Of a DNA stretch of 64,000 nt, positions 8,023-16,415 are shown piece by piece. A model generated the notes under the pieces. The model saw only the letters and a list, made by a program, of their open reading frames with translations. It was not told the DNA's origin and did not search any database. The stretch spans positions 1-64,000 of the forward strand of contig NZ_JBJYKD010000009.1 in NCBI RefSeq assembly GCF_049310025.1, in the 5' to 3' direction. The translations under genes and the position numbers were made by a program. Each line of letters starts with the position of its first letter. Positions within the stretch are counted from its first letter, which is position 1. The stretch comes from JBJYKD01 sp049310025 (GTDB lineage Bacteria > Bacillota > Thermosediminibacteria > Thermosediminibacterales > Tepidanaerobacteraceae).

Positions 8023-10123
8023 CTTCCGCCCGGCTCTTATGCTGTACACCTTCGTAAAGAACATCTTTATGGGATAGGTTTATCCGCCCCTGTTTATCGA
8101 TATCCGTAACCTTGACAAGGATTTCATCGCCTATTTTAACCACATCTTCCACGCGCTTTACCCGATCCTTCGAAAGCTTTGAAATATGAATAAGCCCTTC
8201 CTTTCCCGGCAGGATTTCTACGAATGCGCCAAAATTGGTTATTCGTAAGACTTTGCCCAGATATATCTTGCCCACTTCCACATCCTGCGTGAGTTTCTGG
8301 ACAATGTCCACGGCCTTTTTGCCTGCTTGTTCATCGGGTGCCGCAATATATATCCGTCCATCATCTTCTATATCAATTTTTACGCCGGTATCGGCAATGA
8401 TTTTATTTATGGTCTTTCCTCCGGGGCCGATGACATCTCTTATCTTGTCGGGATCAATGGTGATGGTGAAAATCCTCGGGGCATAAGGAGACAGTTGTTT
8501 ACGGGGTTCCGATATTACCGACAGCATCTTATCAAGAATGAACAGGCGCCCTTCTCTCGCCTGGGCGAGGGCCCTTCTCAGTATATCCTCATCTATTCCC
8601 TTTATTTTGATATCCATCTGGATGGCGGTAATGCCTTTTGCGGTACCCGCCACCTTAAAATCCATATCTCCCAAAAAATCTTCCATTCCCTGGATGTCGG
8701 TTAAAATTGTTATTTTATCGTCATGCTTTATCAGCCCCATGGCCACTCCAGCCACGGGGGCTTTAATTGGTACTCCCGCATCCATCAAGGCCAGTGTGGA
8801 ACCGCAAACGCTGGCCATGGAAGTGGAACCGTTGGAGCTCAGGACTTCGGAAACGAGCCTGATGGTATAGGGAAATTCTTCTTCCGAAGGAATCATGGGT
8901 TCTAAAGCTCTTTCGGCCAGGGCGCCATGACCTATTTCCCTCCTGCCGGGCCCCCGCAGGACCCTGGTTTCGCCGGTGCTGTAAGGCGGAAAATTGTAGT
9001 GGTGCATGTACCTCTTCGACTCCTCAATACCCAGATCGTCAAGGATTTGAACATCTCCCAGTGCACCAAGGGTGGCTACCGTCAGGACCTGGGTTTGTCC
9101 CCTGGTAAACAATCCAGAGCCGTGAGTCCTCGGCAAAATTCCGACTTCGCAGGAAATGGGGCGTATCTGCGTACTGGTTCTGCCGTCGGGCCTTATTCCC
9201 TCATAGGTGATCATTTTGCGAACTTCTTCTTTTAAAATATTGTACAGGACGTCGGCTATTTCCTTTTCTTTTTCAGGGAAAATATCCTGGAAATGAACAA
9301 GAGTATCCTCGTTGATCTTTTCTATAAACGCCTCGCGCTCCTGTTTATCGTATATCCTTATGGCTTTCAGTATCTCCGGTGTCGCAAACTCTCGAACGGC
9401 CTTTTCCAGTTCCTCATCAACCTCGCTGATGGGGACTTCCATTTTGGGTTTGCCAATTTTTGCTATAATATCTTCCTGGAATTCCACTATCTTTTTTATT
9501 TCTTCATGCCCGAACATTATTGCATTTAACATTTCCTCTTCGGTCACTTCATTGGCGCCCGCTTCCACCATTAGAACCGCGTCTTTCGTTCCAGCCACCA
9601 CCAGCCTCAGGCGGCTTCTCTCCGATTCGGCAACGGTGGGGTTTATCACGAATTTCCCATCGACAAGACCTACGGAAACAGCTCCAACGGGCCCGTCAAA
9701 AGGTATATCCGAAATACAAAGAGCCGCCGAAGCACCGTTTATGGCCACAATATCCGGGGTGTTATCCTGGTCCACCGATAGTATTGTAGCTATGACCTGC
9801 ACATCGTTTCTGAAACCTTTTGGAAAAAGCGGTCTCAAGGGTCTGTCTATAACCCTTGCCGAGAGAATGGCTTTCTCGCTGGGCTTTCCTTCTCTTTTTA
9901 TAAATCCTCCCGGTATCTTTCCTACGGCGTATAACCTCTCTTCATAATCCACCGTCAGCGGTAAAAAATCCACTCCTTCTCTGGGCTTTTTTGTGGCTGT
10001 GGCCGTCACCAGCACCACCGTGTCACCGTATCTTATTAGAACTGAACCGTTGGCCTGTTGGGCTAGCTTTCCCGTTTCTATAATCAGGGTCCGGCCTGCT
10101 ATTTCTGTTTTAAATTGTTCCAA
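8018..10123 (-). CDS. pnp: Polyribonucleotide nucleotidyltransferase (PNPase)
   Basis: Phosphorolytic 3'-5' exoribonuclease that degrades RNA to nucleoside diphosphates and can add 3' tails. It is 701 aa with two RNase PH domains; the second contains GPGRREIGHGALAERAL and the phosphate-binding GSTSMASVCGS. The KH domain carries the GPGG loop at about 566-569 and an S1 domain covers about 618-688. Start codon is TTG at 10123 behind GGGAGG. It follows rpsO as in most bacteria, though a hairpin and a possible promoter lie between them. Confidence 0.97.
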   Translation of the reverse strand: MEQFKTEIAGRTLIIETGKLAQQANGSVLIRYGDTVVLVTATATKKPREGVDFLPLTVDYEERLYAVGKIPGGFIKREGKPSEKAILSARVIDRPLRPLFPKGFRNDVQVIATILSVDQDNTPDIVAINGASAALCISDIPFDGPVGAVSVGLVDGKFVINPTVAESERSRLRLVVAGTKDAVLMVEAGANEVTEEEMLNAIMFGHEEIKKIVEFQEDIIAKIGKPKMEVPISEVDEELEKAVREFATPEILKAIRIYDKQEREAFIEKINEDTLVHFQDIFPEKEKEIADVLYNILKEEVRKMITYEGIRPDGRTSTQIRPISCEVGILPRTHGSGLFTRGQTQVLTVATLGALGDVQILDDLGIEESKRYMHHYNFPPYSTGETRVLRGPGRREIGHGALAERALEPMIPSEEEFPYTIRLVSEVLSSNGSTSMASVCGSTLALMDAGVPIKAPVAGVAMGLIKHDDKITILTDIQGMEDFLGDMDFKVAGTAKGITAIQMDIKIKGIDEDILRRALAQAREGRLFILDKMLSVISEPRKQLSPYAPRIFTITIDPDKIRDVIGPGGKTINKIIADTGVKIDIEDDGRIYIAAPDEQAGKKAVDIVQKLTQDVEVGKIYLGKVLRITNFGAFVEILPGKEGLIHISKLSKDRVKRVEDVVKIGDEILVKVTDIDKQGRINLSHKDVLYEGVQHKSRAEA

Positions 10124-10158
10124 GAACGCGTTCCTCCCTTTTAAAAATTTGGTTTGAA

Positions 10159-10186
10159 AATATAATAATTTTTTATTCTACATCAA
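10159..10186 (-). promoter_or_regulatory. Possible promoter for pnp
   Basis: TTGATG (10181-10186) and TATATT (10159-10164) on the minus strand have a 16-nt spacer. The boxes match the consensus at 4 and 5 positions. The surroundings are very AT-rich, so a chance match is possible. Confidence 0.4.
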
Positions 10187-10216
10187 AAATATTATTTCCT
10201 TCTTTTATATAAATTT

Positions 10217-10235
10217 GAGCGGGGAGACCCCGCTC
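10217..10235 (-). terminator. GC-rich hairpin after rpsO
   Basis: A perfect 8-bp stem with a 3-nt loop starts 1 nt after the rpsO stop codon. The minus-strand tail is AAATTTATAT, not a clear T-run, so it may be a weak terminator or a barrier protecting the rpsO 3' end rather than a full stop. Confidence 0.5.
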
Positions 10236-10236
10236 T

Positions 10237-10506
10237 TTATTTTCTCAAATCCAATTTGTCCACAAGGCTTCTATAGCGCTCGATATCCTTATCCCTTAAA
10301 TAGTTCAGCAATGCGCGCCTCTTGCCCACCATCTGCAACAACCCCCTGCGAGAATGATGGTCTTTCTTATGGAGCTTCAGGTGTTCCGTCAGTTGGTTGA
10401 TTCTTTCTGTAAGAATGGCAATTTGCACTTCGGGAGACCCGGTATCGTTCTCATGGGTCTTGTATTTTTCGATAATTTCTTTTTTGGCTTCCTTTGACAG
10501 AGCCAT
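10237..10506 (-). CDS. rpsO: Small ribosomal subunit protein S15
   Basis: Binds the central domain of 16S rRNA early in 30S assembly and takes part in bridge B4 to the 50S subunit. It is 89 aa, the standard length, and is recognisable throughout (TGSPEVQIAILTERINQLTEHL; LHKKDHHSRRGLL). The ATG at 10506 is chosen, with AAGGAGGTGATC just upstream; an upstream in-frame start at 10530 would lie inside the leader. It has its own promoter inside the end of ribF and a leader of about 90 nt that may bind S15 itself. Confidence 0.98.
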   Translation of the reverse strand: MALSKEAKKEIIEKYKTHENDTGSPEVQIAILTERINQLTEHLKLHKKDHHSRRGLLQMVGKRRALLNYLRDKDIERYRSLVDKLDLRK

Positions 10507-10595
10507 GGTGATCACCTCCTTACCTTTCAAATCCCCAGTTGCCCAGTATATCGCCGGAGCTTCGATTAACCGAGCAAGGGTTCATTTTACATATT
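10507..10595 (-). promoter_or_regulatory. Putative S15-binding leader of rpsO
   Basis: About 90 nt separate the promoter from the start codon. The region contains a small GCTCG/CGAAGC hairpin (10559-10575) and a second GC-rich segment with CTCC and GGGG runs that could pair, close to the Shine-Dalgarno. Firmicutes are known to have S15 autoregulatory leaders here. I could not fold it reliably by eye. Confidence 0.35.
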
Positions 10596-10597
10596 TG

Positions 10598-10626
10598 ATT
10601 TTATCATAGCTGCAAAAAAAAGTAAA
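10598..10626 (-). promoter_or_regulatory. Promoter for rpsO
   Basis: TTTACT (10621-10626) and an extended -10, TGATAAAAT (10598-10606), have a 17-nt spacer on the minus strand. It starts just after the ribF stop. Confidence 0.6.
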
Positions 10627-10628
10627 TT

Positions 10629-11561
10629 TTAAGATGAGAGGTTGTCCAGAATATTTTTCGCCTTAACAAAATCGCTTTTAACCTGGCAAATCAAATCTGA
10701 AACGCTGTCGAACTTTACCTCTCTTCGAATGCGGTCTATAAAAAATACCTCAATAGTTTCTCCGTAAATTTTTTGGTTGAAATTAAACAAATGCACTTCC
10801 AGAGTCACATGATTTTTGCCGAAAGTGGGTTTGGTTCCGATATTGGCCACGCCTTTAAAAGTCTTTTCCTGCCATTCAACCAACACGGCGTATACACCTG
10901 AGGCGGGTAACACTATATCCGGTGAGAAGGAGATGTTGGCTGTGGGAAAACCCAGCTTCCTCCCGACGGCGTCTCCATATACCACCGTCCCCTGGATGCC
11001 GAAAGGCCTTCCCAAAAAAGCACCGGCCTTTTTTACATCACCGTTGCTGATCAGGGACCTTATAAGAGTGCTGCTGACTATTCTCCCTTCATAGGTAACA
11101 GGAGGTATTACAACCGTATCGATGCCTTCTGCGCGGCAAATATCTTCCAATACATGGGCGGTACCTTCGCCCTTATATCCAAACCTGTAATCAAATCCCA
11201 CCAATACCACTCTCGCCCTGCATTTTTCTATCAATATGTCATAAATAAAATCTTTATAATTCATTTTTGAGAATTCTCGAGTAAAAGGAACCAAAACCAA
11301 ATTGTCTATCCCAAAACTCTCTATTATCTTTTCTTTCTGTTTCAGGTTCAAGAGCAGGGGGTCTGCTTTATCGGAACGCAAAATCTTTGATGGATGAGGT
11401 TCAAACGTGAGAATGGTGGATTGAAGATTTCTTATTTTTGATTGTTTGACCAGTTCTTTTATCAGTTTCTGATGGCCCAGATGGACGCCGTCAAAATTTC
11501 CCAGGCCGCAGGCGGTAGGTGTGGAAATATTTAAAGAGGATAATTCTCTGTAAATGTTCAT
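10629..11561 (-). CDS. ribF: Bifunctional riboflavin kinase/FAD synthetase
   Basis: Converts riboflavin to FMN and then to FAD. The N-terminal adenylyltransferase domain has GNFDGVHLGH with the HxGH nucleotide motif at about 27-30 and the SSTLIR segment. The C-terminal flavokinase domain has KLGFPTAN and LEVHLFNFN. It is 310 aa, standard. The ATG at 11561 is preferred over the in-frame TTG at 11573 because GAGGG lies 5 nt upstream. It is the last gene of the rimP-nusA-infB operon, 14 nt after truB, the common arrangement in Firmicutes. Confidence 0.96.
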   Translation of the reverse strand: MNIYRELSSLNISTPTACGLGNFDGVHLGHQKLIKELVKQSKIRNLQSTILTFEPHPSKILRSDKADPLLLNLKQKEKIIESFGIDNLVLVPFTREFSKMNYKDFIYDILIEKCRARVVLVGFDYRFGYKGEGTAHVLEDICRAEGIDTVVIPPVTYEGRIVSSTLIRSLISNGDVKKAGAFLGRPFGIQGTVVYGDAVGRKLGFPTANISFSPDIVLPASGVYAVLVEWQEKTFKGVANIGTKPTFGKNHVTLEVHLFNFNQKIYGETIEVFFIDRIRREVKFDSVSDLICQVKSDFVKAKNILDNLSS

Positions 11562-11575
11562 CTTTTCCCTCAATC

Positions 11576-12454
11576 CTAAATAAAAGATTTGACAACGCGC
11601 ACAATCGTTCGCTGATTTTTTTGTAAAACCTCGCCAATCCCCAAAAAACGGCCGTTACCGTAAACCCTGACCAGGTCGCCGGCTTTAATTTTTGCTTGAT
11701 TCTGATCGACGCTATAAACCTTTCCTTTCGAGAAAAGTCTTTCGTCAATAAACGAAATTTCTATGCCGGGTATACCCTCAAGACAGCTATCGATGGGTTT
11801 AATTATTTTATCTAATTCATTGTTCAGCACATACTGTTCAATTTCTTCAAGCGTCAGTGAATTGTTTATACCAAAAGGTCCCGAACCGGTTCTAACCAGG
11901 CAGGAAAGGCACGCCCCGCAACCCAGCTCCCGACCTATATCCTCACAAAGGGTTCTTATGTAGGTCCCTTTGGTGCAGGTAACTTTAAAAATTGCTCTAT
12001 CCCCACGAAAATCAAGCAGCTCCAGGGATTTTATTTCAACGGTTCTGGGCTTTCGTTCCACGGTGATACCTTTTCTGGCCAGCTCATAGAGTTTAACTCC
12101 TCTGTAATGTACAGCTGAGTACATCGGAGGAATTTGTTCGATGACTCCTGTAAACTTTTTTAAAGCTTGCTTTATTTTTGGAATATCTACACGTATCTCG
12201 CTGGTCGCTACGACATTTCCCGTTGAGTCCCCTGTATCGGTGACGACTCCCAGGATCATTTCGGCCACGTACTCTTTATCGTAATCCTCAAAAAACTGTA
12301 TGGCTTTGGTGGCCTTGCCTATAAAAACGGGCAGCACTCCGGCAGCGGCGGGATCCAAAGTGCCGCCATGGCCGATCTTCTTAATTCCGATCAGTTTTCT
12401 GAGGCGATTTACCACATCGTGAGAAGTCATTCCTGGAGGTTTTAATACATTCAT
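11576..12454 (-). CDS. truB: tRNA pseudouridine(55) synthase TruB
   Basis: Makes pseudouridine 55 in the T-loop of tRNAs. The protein opens MNVLKPPGMTSHDVV and carries the catalytic Asp in GHGGTLDPAAAGVL, followed by the KFTG and YSAVH region and a C-terminal PUA-like segment. With ATG at 12454 it is 292 aa. An in-frame TTG at 12466 that overlaps the nrnA stop is also possible, so the exact start is uncertain by four codons. It sits between nrnA and ribF in the translation operon. Confidence 0.96.
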   Translation of the reverse strand: MNVLKPPGMTSHDVVNRLRKLIGIKKIGHGGTLDPAAAGVLPVFIGKATKAIQFFEDYDKEYVAEMILGVVTDTGDSTGNVVATSEIRVDIPKIKQALKKFTGVIEQIPPMYSAVHYRGVKLYELARKGITVERKPRTVEIKSLELLDFRGDRAIFKVTCTKGTYIRTLCEDIGRELGCGACLSCLVRTGSGPFGINNSLTLEEIEQYVLNNELDKIIKPIDSCLEGIPGIEISFIDERLFSKGKVYSVDQNQAKIKAGDLVRVYGNGRFLGIGEVLQKNQRTIVRVVKSFI

Positions 12455-12462
12455 TATTCCCT

Positions 12463-13434
12463 TCAACCGGATTCCCCCGACAGATGCATGATAATGGATT
12501 TCAACACGGCATCCCTGGCTTCCCAAAGAGACGTTTTTAAAATGCACCCCGATGCCCTTGCATGACCGCCGCCGCCAAAATCCTCCGCAATTTTACTTAC
12601 ATCAAGCCATTCGTTTGATCTCAAACCCACTTTTATAAAGTCTCCTGTTTCCCTGAACAGGACGGCCACTTCCACTCCTTCTATTTCCCTGGCGTAGTTT
12701 ATGATCCCGTCAGTGTCTTCTTCCCTGGCGCCGGAAGTTTCCATCATGCTTTTTGTTATATACATGCTTGCGACTTTTCCGTCCCCGGAAATTTCAAGGG
12801 TATCCAGGGCGGATTTCAACAAAAATATGGAGCTCAGGCTTTTTGTCTCGAAAACGCGGCGGCTAACAAAATCCGGCCGAACACCCATTTCCACTAGCTC
12901 GGCCAGGATTTTCAGTGAAAAAGGGGTCGTATTGGAGTAACGCGCAGAGCCGGTATCGGTGACAATTGATGTATACAGACATAATGCTATTTCGTAATCT
13001 ATCCGAGTTATTCTTTTTATAAGACGGTAAACTATTTCACCGGCAGATGAAGCCTTGCTGTCCACCAGATTGATATCCCCGAAAAAGGAATTGCTCTTGT
13101 GGTGGTCAATATTTACTACAATATTCCCCAAATCTTTTAATGCTCTTCCAAAACCCAGCCTCTGTGTGTCACCGCAGTCAAGGGATATAACCACATCGCA
13201 TTTATTTACATGCGCTCTAATAATATCATCGCTCCCAGGTAAAAACTTGTATTTTTCAGGGATGGCATCGTTGATAACCGCAAATACAATTTTCCCCTCT
13301 TTTTTTAAAGCCAGGGCCAGAGCAAGTAAAGAACCGACACTATCGCCATCAGGCATTATATGGGAGGTAATGATAAAAGTTCGATTGTCTCTAATAATAC
13401 GACTTAAAATATCCAGCTCCAAATCCATATCCAT
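12463..13434 (-). CDS. nrnA: DHH/DHHA1 phosphoesterase, NrnA-like
   Basis: Manganese-dependent phosphoesterase related to NrnA, which degrades short oligoribonucleotides and 3',5'-pAp. Motifs are HIMPDGDSVGS near the N-terminus, SLDCGDTQRLG, the DHH triad in NIDHHKSN, and the DHHA1 GGGGHARASG near the C-terminus. It is 323 aa, usual length. ATG at 13434, with GGAG about 10 nt upstream, avoids overlap with rbfA; ATG at 13449 would have a Shine-Dalgarno too close. Its place between rbfA and truB is widely conserved in Clostridia. Some relatives act on cyclic dinucleotides, but no PAS or GGDEF-like domain is present here. Confidence 0.93.
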   Translation of the reverse strand: MDMDLELDILSRIIRDNRTFIITSHIMPDGDSVGSLLALALALKKEGKIVFAVINDAIPEKYKFLPGSDDIIRAHVNKCDVVISLDCGDTQRLGFGRALKDLGNIVVNIDHHKSNSFFGDINLVDSKASSAGEIVYRLIKRITRIDYEIALCLYTSIVTDTGSARYSNTTPFSLKILAELVEMGVRPDFVSRRVFETKSLSSIFLLKSALDTLEISGDGKVASMYITKSMMETSGAREEDTDGIINYAREIEGVEVAVLFRETGDFIKVGLRSNEWLDVSKIAEDFGGGGHARASGCILKTSLWEARDAVLKSIIMHLSGESG

Positions 13435-13435
13435 T

Positions 13436-13807
13436 TCAGCCGTCTCCATCCCTTTCGTCGTTTGGACCGGCTATTTCTTTAAGCAGTTTTGAAATGTAAA
13501 TTCCGTATTCGATGGAGTTATCGATCTTAAACGAGATTTCAGGAAGAAACTTTAGCTGAACTCTGTTAGCCAATTCCTTCCGAATAAAGCCCTCGGCATT
13601 TTTTATGCCCTCCATAACCCTGTTTTTGGTTATCTCATCGCCGTACATGCTAAGAAATATTTTGGCATGCCTGAGGTCTCGAGTTACTTCCACTTTCGTT
13701 ACAGAGATTAAACCGCTTATCCTTGGGTCTTTTAAGTCTTTATTTATTATTTGGCTGACAGCTCTTTTTATCTCCTCTGCCACCCTTTCACTGCGCGAAA
13801 AGTCCAC
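13436..13807 (-). CDS. rbfA: Ribosome-binding factor A
   Basis: Assembly factor for the 30S subunit that binds near the 5' end of 16S rRNA. It is 123 aa with a KH-like fold; recognisable stretches are RVAEEIKRAVSQII and DPRISGLISVTKVEVTRDL, and the segment ending FKIDNSIEYGIYISKLL. It directly follows infB (22 nt) and precedes nrnA by one base, so it is co-transcribed and probably translationally coupled. Confidence 0.96.
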   Translation of the reverse strand: MDFSRSERVAEEIKRAVSQIINKDLKDPRISGLISVTKVEVTRDLRHAKIFLSMYGDEITKNRVMEGIKNAEGFIRKELANRVQLKFLPEISFKIDNSIEYGIYISKLLKEIAGPNDERDGDG

Positions 13808-13829
13808 TTTATAAGCCTCCTTAAAGCCC

Positions 13830-15830
13830 TCATCTTTCCACAGGCTTTATTATGAAAGCTTCCAGCACATCCCGTTCCTTTATATCGTTGAATTTTTCCA
13901 GGCCTATACCGCACTCAAAACCGCTTACAACTTCTCTGACATCATCTTTAAACCTTTTCAACGAAGCTATCCTGCCCTCATGCACCACAACTCCATTCCG
14001 CAAAACGCGTATCTGGGCGTTTCTTGTGATTTTGCCTTCAGTGACGAAACAACCCGCCACGACGCCCACCGTCGGAACTTTGAACAGCGCCCTGACTTCC
14101 GCACGCCCCAGAACCACCTCTTCGTACTGAGGTTCCAGCATTCCCTTCATGGCAGCCTGAATATCATCCACCACATCGTATATTATCCTGTAAGTCCTGA
14201 TGTCGATATGTTCCCTTTCCGCAAGTTTTTTTGCATTGGAGTCGGGCCTCACATTGAAGCCGATGATGATGGCATTAGACGCGGAAGCCAGCATTATATC
14301 ACTTTCGGTTATGGCCCCCACTCCGCAGTGAATAATTTTTACCTGGACCTTATCTGTGGAACACTTCTCAAGGGCCTGTTTCAAAGCTTCTATGGACCCC
14401 TGGACATCGGCTTTCACAATAATATTCAGTTCCTTTACTTCCCCTTTTTGCATCTTTTCAAACAGCTGGTTCAAAGAAATCTTTTGAGGGGTGGTCAATT
14501 CTGTTTCTCTGTGAAGCTGTTTGCGGTTTTCTGCAGCTTCCTTGGCTTCTTTTTCACTCGAGACTACCCTCAATATATCGCCGGCATTGGGAACTTCGGA
14601 AAGCCCCACGACCTCCACCGGTATGGAAGGGCCAGCGGACTTTATTTTTTTGCCCCGCGAATCAAATAAAGCTCTGACCTTACCGTATGCTGTACCTGCC
14701 AGTACAGGGTCGCCGACTTTTAGAGTCCCCCTCTGGATCAGAACGGTGGCGACGGGGCCCCGCCCTTTGTCCAATTTCGACTCTATGATAACACCCCTTG
14801 CTTTTGCATTATAATTTGCCTTAAGCTCAGACATCTCAGCCACCAGCAAAATCATCTCCAGAAGGTGGTCGATGCCTTCCCTGGTTTTGGCCGAAACGTT
14901 TACAAAAACCGTGTCGCCACCCCACTCTTCGGGAATCAGGCTATATTCGGCCAGTTGCTGCTTAACCCTTTCTGGATTTGCAGTAGGTTTATCTATCTTG
15001 TTAATTGCCACTATTATGGGAACTCCGGCGGCTTTGGCGTGATTTATGGCTTCCACTGTCTGGGGCATGACGCCGTCGTCGGCGGCCACCACCAGTACCG
15101 CGATATCGGTAACTTTCGCCCCCCTGGCCCTCATGGCCGTGAAGGCTTCATGGCCGGGAGTATCCAGGAAAATAATGCTCTTGCCGTTTATCTCCACCTG
15201 AGATGCGCCTATGTGCTGTGTGATTCCACCGGCTTCCTGAGCGGTCACATTTGTTTTCCTTATGGCGTCAAGAAGCGAAGTCTTGCCGTGATCCACATGC
15301 CCCATTACAGTAACCACGGGCGGTCTTGGCTTTAAATCTTTGGGGTCGTCTTGTTCTTCGGACAGGATGTTGTCGACGCCCTCATTTTCGCGCTCCGCAT
15401 CAAATCCAAACTCCTTAGCTAAATTTTTGGCAGATTCAAAGTCTATCTCGGCGTTTATATTCACCATTAAACCAAAATCCATAAGCCTTTTTATAATCTT
15501 AACGGGTTCTATGTTTAACCGGCTGCCGAGCTCTTTAACGCTTATTTTATCAGGAAGGGTTATGGTCTTCATTTTGGATTCGATCGGTTCTTCCACCTTT
15601 TTCTCTGCCTTTTCAGCTTTTACCGCCACCGCTTCACCTGTCTTGTCGGGTTTCGGTGCGTTTTTGCTGACTTCTTCGTTGATTAAATCTATTATCAATT
15701 GCGCCGTATCATCTTCCAGAGTGCTCATGTGATTTTTTACGTTCACATCCAGGTCTTCTAAAATCCAGATAAGCTTTTTGCTTGAAACACCTAGTTGTTT
15801 GGCCAGTTCATACACGCGAAGCTTTGTCAA
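13830..15830 (-). CDS. infB: Translation initiation factor IF-2
   Basis: GTPase that brings fMet-tRNA to the 30S subunit and promotes subunit joining. There are IF2-N modules at about 1-55 and 88-140, G1 GHVDHGKT (177-184), G3 DTPGHE (223-228) and G4 NKID (277-280), then domains II-IV. The 666 aa length is short because the linker between the N-terminal modules is small. The start is TTG at 15830 inside the end of ylxQ (23-nt overlap), preceded by a G-rich ribosome site. Part of the rimP-nusA operon. Confidence 0.97.
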   Translation of the reverse strand: MTKLRVYELAKQLGVSSKKLIWILEDLDVNVKNHMSTLEDDTAQLIIDLINEEVSKNAPKPDKTGEAVAVKAEKAEKKVEEPIESKMKTITLPDKISVKELGSRLNIEPVKIIKRLMDFGLMVNINAEIDFESAKNLAKEFGFDAERENEGVDNILSEEQDDPKDLKPRPPVVTVMGHVDHGKTSLLDAIRKTNVTAQEAGGITQHIGASQVEINGKSIIFLDTPGHEAFTAMRARGAKVTDIAVLVVAADDGVMPQTVEAINHAKAAGVPIIVAINKIDKPTANPERVKQQLAEYSLIPEEWGGDTVFVNVSAKTREGIDHLLEMILLVAEMSELKANYNAKARGVIIESKLDKGRGPVATVLIQRGTLKVGDPVLAGTAYGKVRALFDSRGKKIKSAGPSIPVEVVGLSEVPNAGDILRVVSSEKEAKEAAENRKQLHRETELTTPQKISLNQLFEKMQKGEVKELNIIVKADVQGSIEALKQALEKCSTDKVQVKIIHCGVGAITESDIMLASASNAIIIGFNVRPDSNAKKLAEREHIDIRTYRIIYDVVDDIQAAMKGMLEPQYEEVVLGRAEVRALFKVPTVGVVAGCFVTEGKITRNAQIRVLRNGVVVHEGRIASLKRFKDDVREVVSGFECGIGLEKFNDIKERDVLEAFIIKPVER

Positions 15831-16152
15831 TATCCCCCACCCCCGTTAAAAAATTAATGCGCTTCAAAACTTCCTTGGCTAAACCCTTATCGGCAACTCC
15901 AACTACCTTACGGTCTTCTTTCCCTATGGCTTTGCCAAGATGGCCGGATTTACCCCATAAAATTACCTGGACTTTGTGGCGATCGCACAAATCAAAAAAT
16001 TTTTTTCTGGTGTTTTCAGAAGCGTCTTCCGAAATTATTACCAGAAAAACTTTTCTTGAGCCAACGGCCCTTTCCACGGCCTCCTGACCTGAGATTATCT
16101 TTCTTGCTTTTTGTGCAATACCCAGAAGGGAAAGAACACCGTCGGCCCTCAT
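15808..16152 (-). CDS. ylxQ: L7Ae/L30e-family K-turn RNA-binding protein
   Basis: Protein of 114 aa of the L7Ae/L30e fold, related to B. subtilis YlxQ and YbxF. The family binds RNA kink-turns, but YlxQ's cellular target is not settled. The early stretch LSLLGIAQKARKIISGQEAVERAV matches the family. It overlaps ylxR by 4 nt and infB by 23 nt, fixing it in the nusA-infB operon and suggesting a role in ribosome or RNA metabolism. Confidence 0.9.
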   Translation of the reverse strand: MRADGVLSLLGIAQKARKIISGQEAVERAVGSRKVFLVIISEDASENTRKKFFDLCDRHKVQVILWGKSGHLGKAIGKEDRKVVGVADKGLAKEVLKRINFLTGVGDIDKASRV

Positions 16153-16415
16153 GTTTTAGTCAAATCCTCCTTCAGACGGGCTATGATTTCTCTGGTGACA
16201 TTAAAGTCCAGAGCCTTTGAGAGGCGCTCCTCCTTTAAAGCCAACTCCAGGCATTTTGGGTCCTTGCAAAAATAAGCTCCCCGCCCGGATTTTTTCCCCG
16301 TGGGGTCTATTTCTATACGGCCGTCAGGGGTCCTGACTATTCTCGTCAATTCCTTCTTCGGCTTCATTTCCCTGCAACCGAGGCACATGCGATGGGGTAT
16401 CTTTTTAGGACTCAT
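16149..16415 (-). CDS. ylxR: YlxR/RnpM family protein
   Basis: Protein of 88 aa with the family hallmarks MCLGCREMKPKKELTRIVR and GRGAYFC. The fold binds nucleic acid; in Bacillus YlxR (RnpM) has been reported to bind and modulate RNase P. The ATG at 16415 is used: AGAGGGG lies 6 nt upstream, whereas for the ATG at 16421 the site would be adjacent. It overlaps the nusA stop by 11 nt and the ylxQ start by 4 nt. Confidence 0.92.
   Translation of the reverse strand: MSPKKIPHRMCLGCREMKPKKELTRIVRTPDGRIEIDPTGKKSGRGAYFCKDPKCLELALKEERLSKALDFNVTREIIARLKEDLTKT

Noticed and set aside
9312..9947. 211-codon plus-strand ORF opposite pnp
   Set aside because: It lies wholly inside the well-conserved pnp gene in antisense; its protein is low-complexity and Ser/Thr-rich with no recognisable domain.
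13980..14669. 229-codon plus-strand ORF opposite infB
   Set aside because: Antisense shadow of infB with no ribosome site or family likeness; the same holds for other plus-strand ORFs such as 3899-4405 and 16879-17388.
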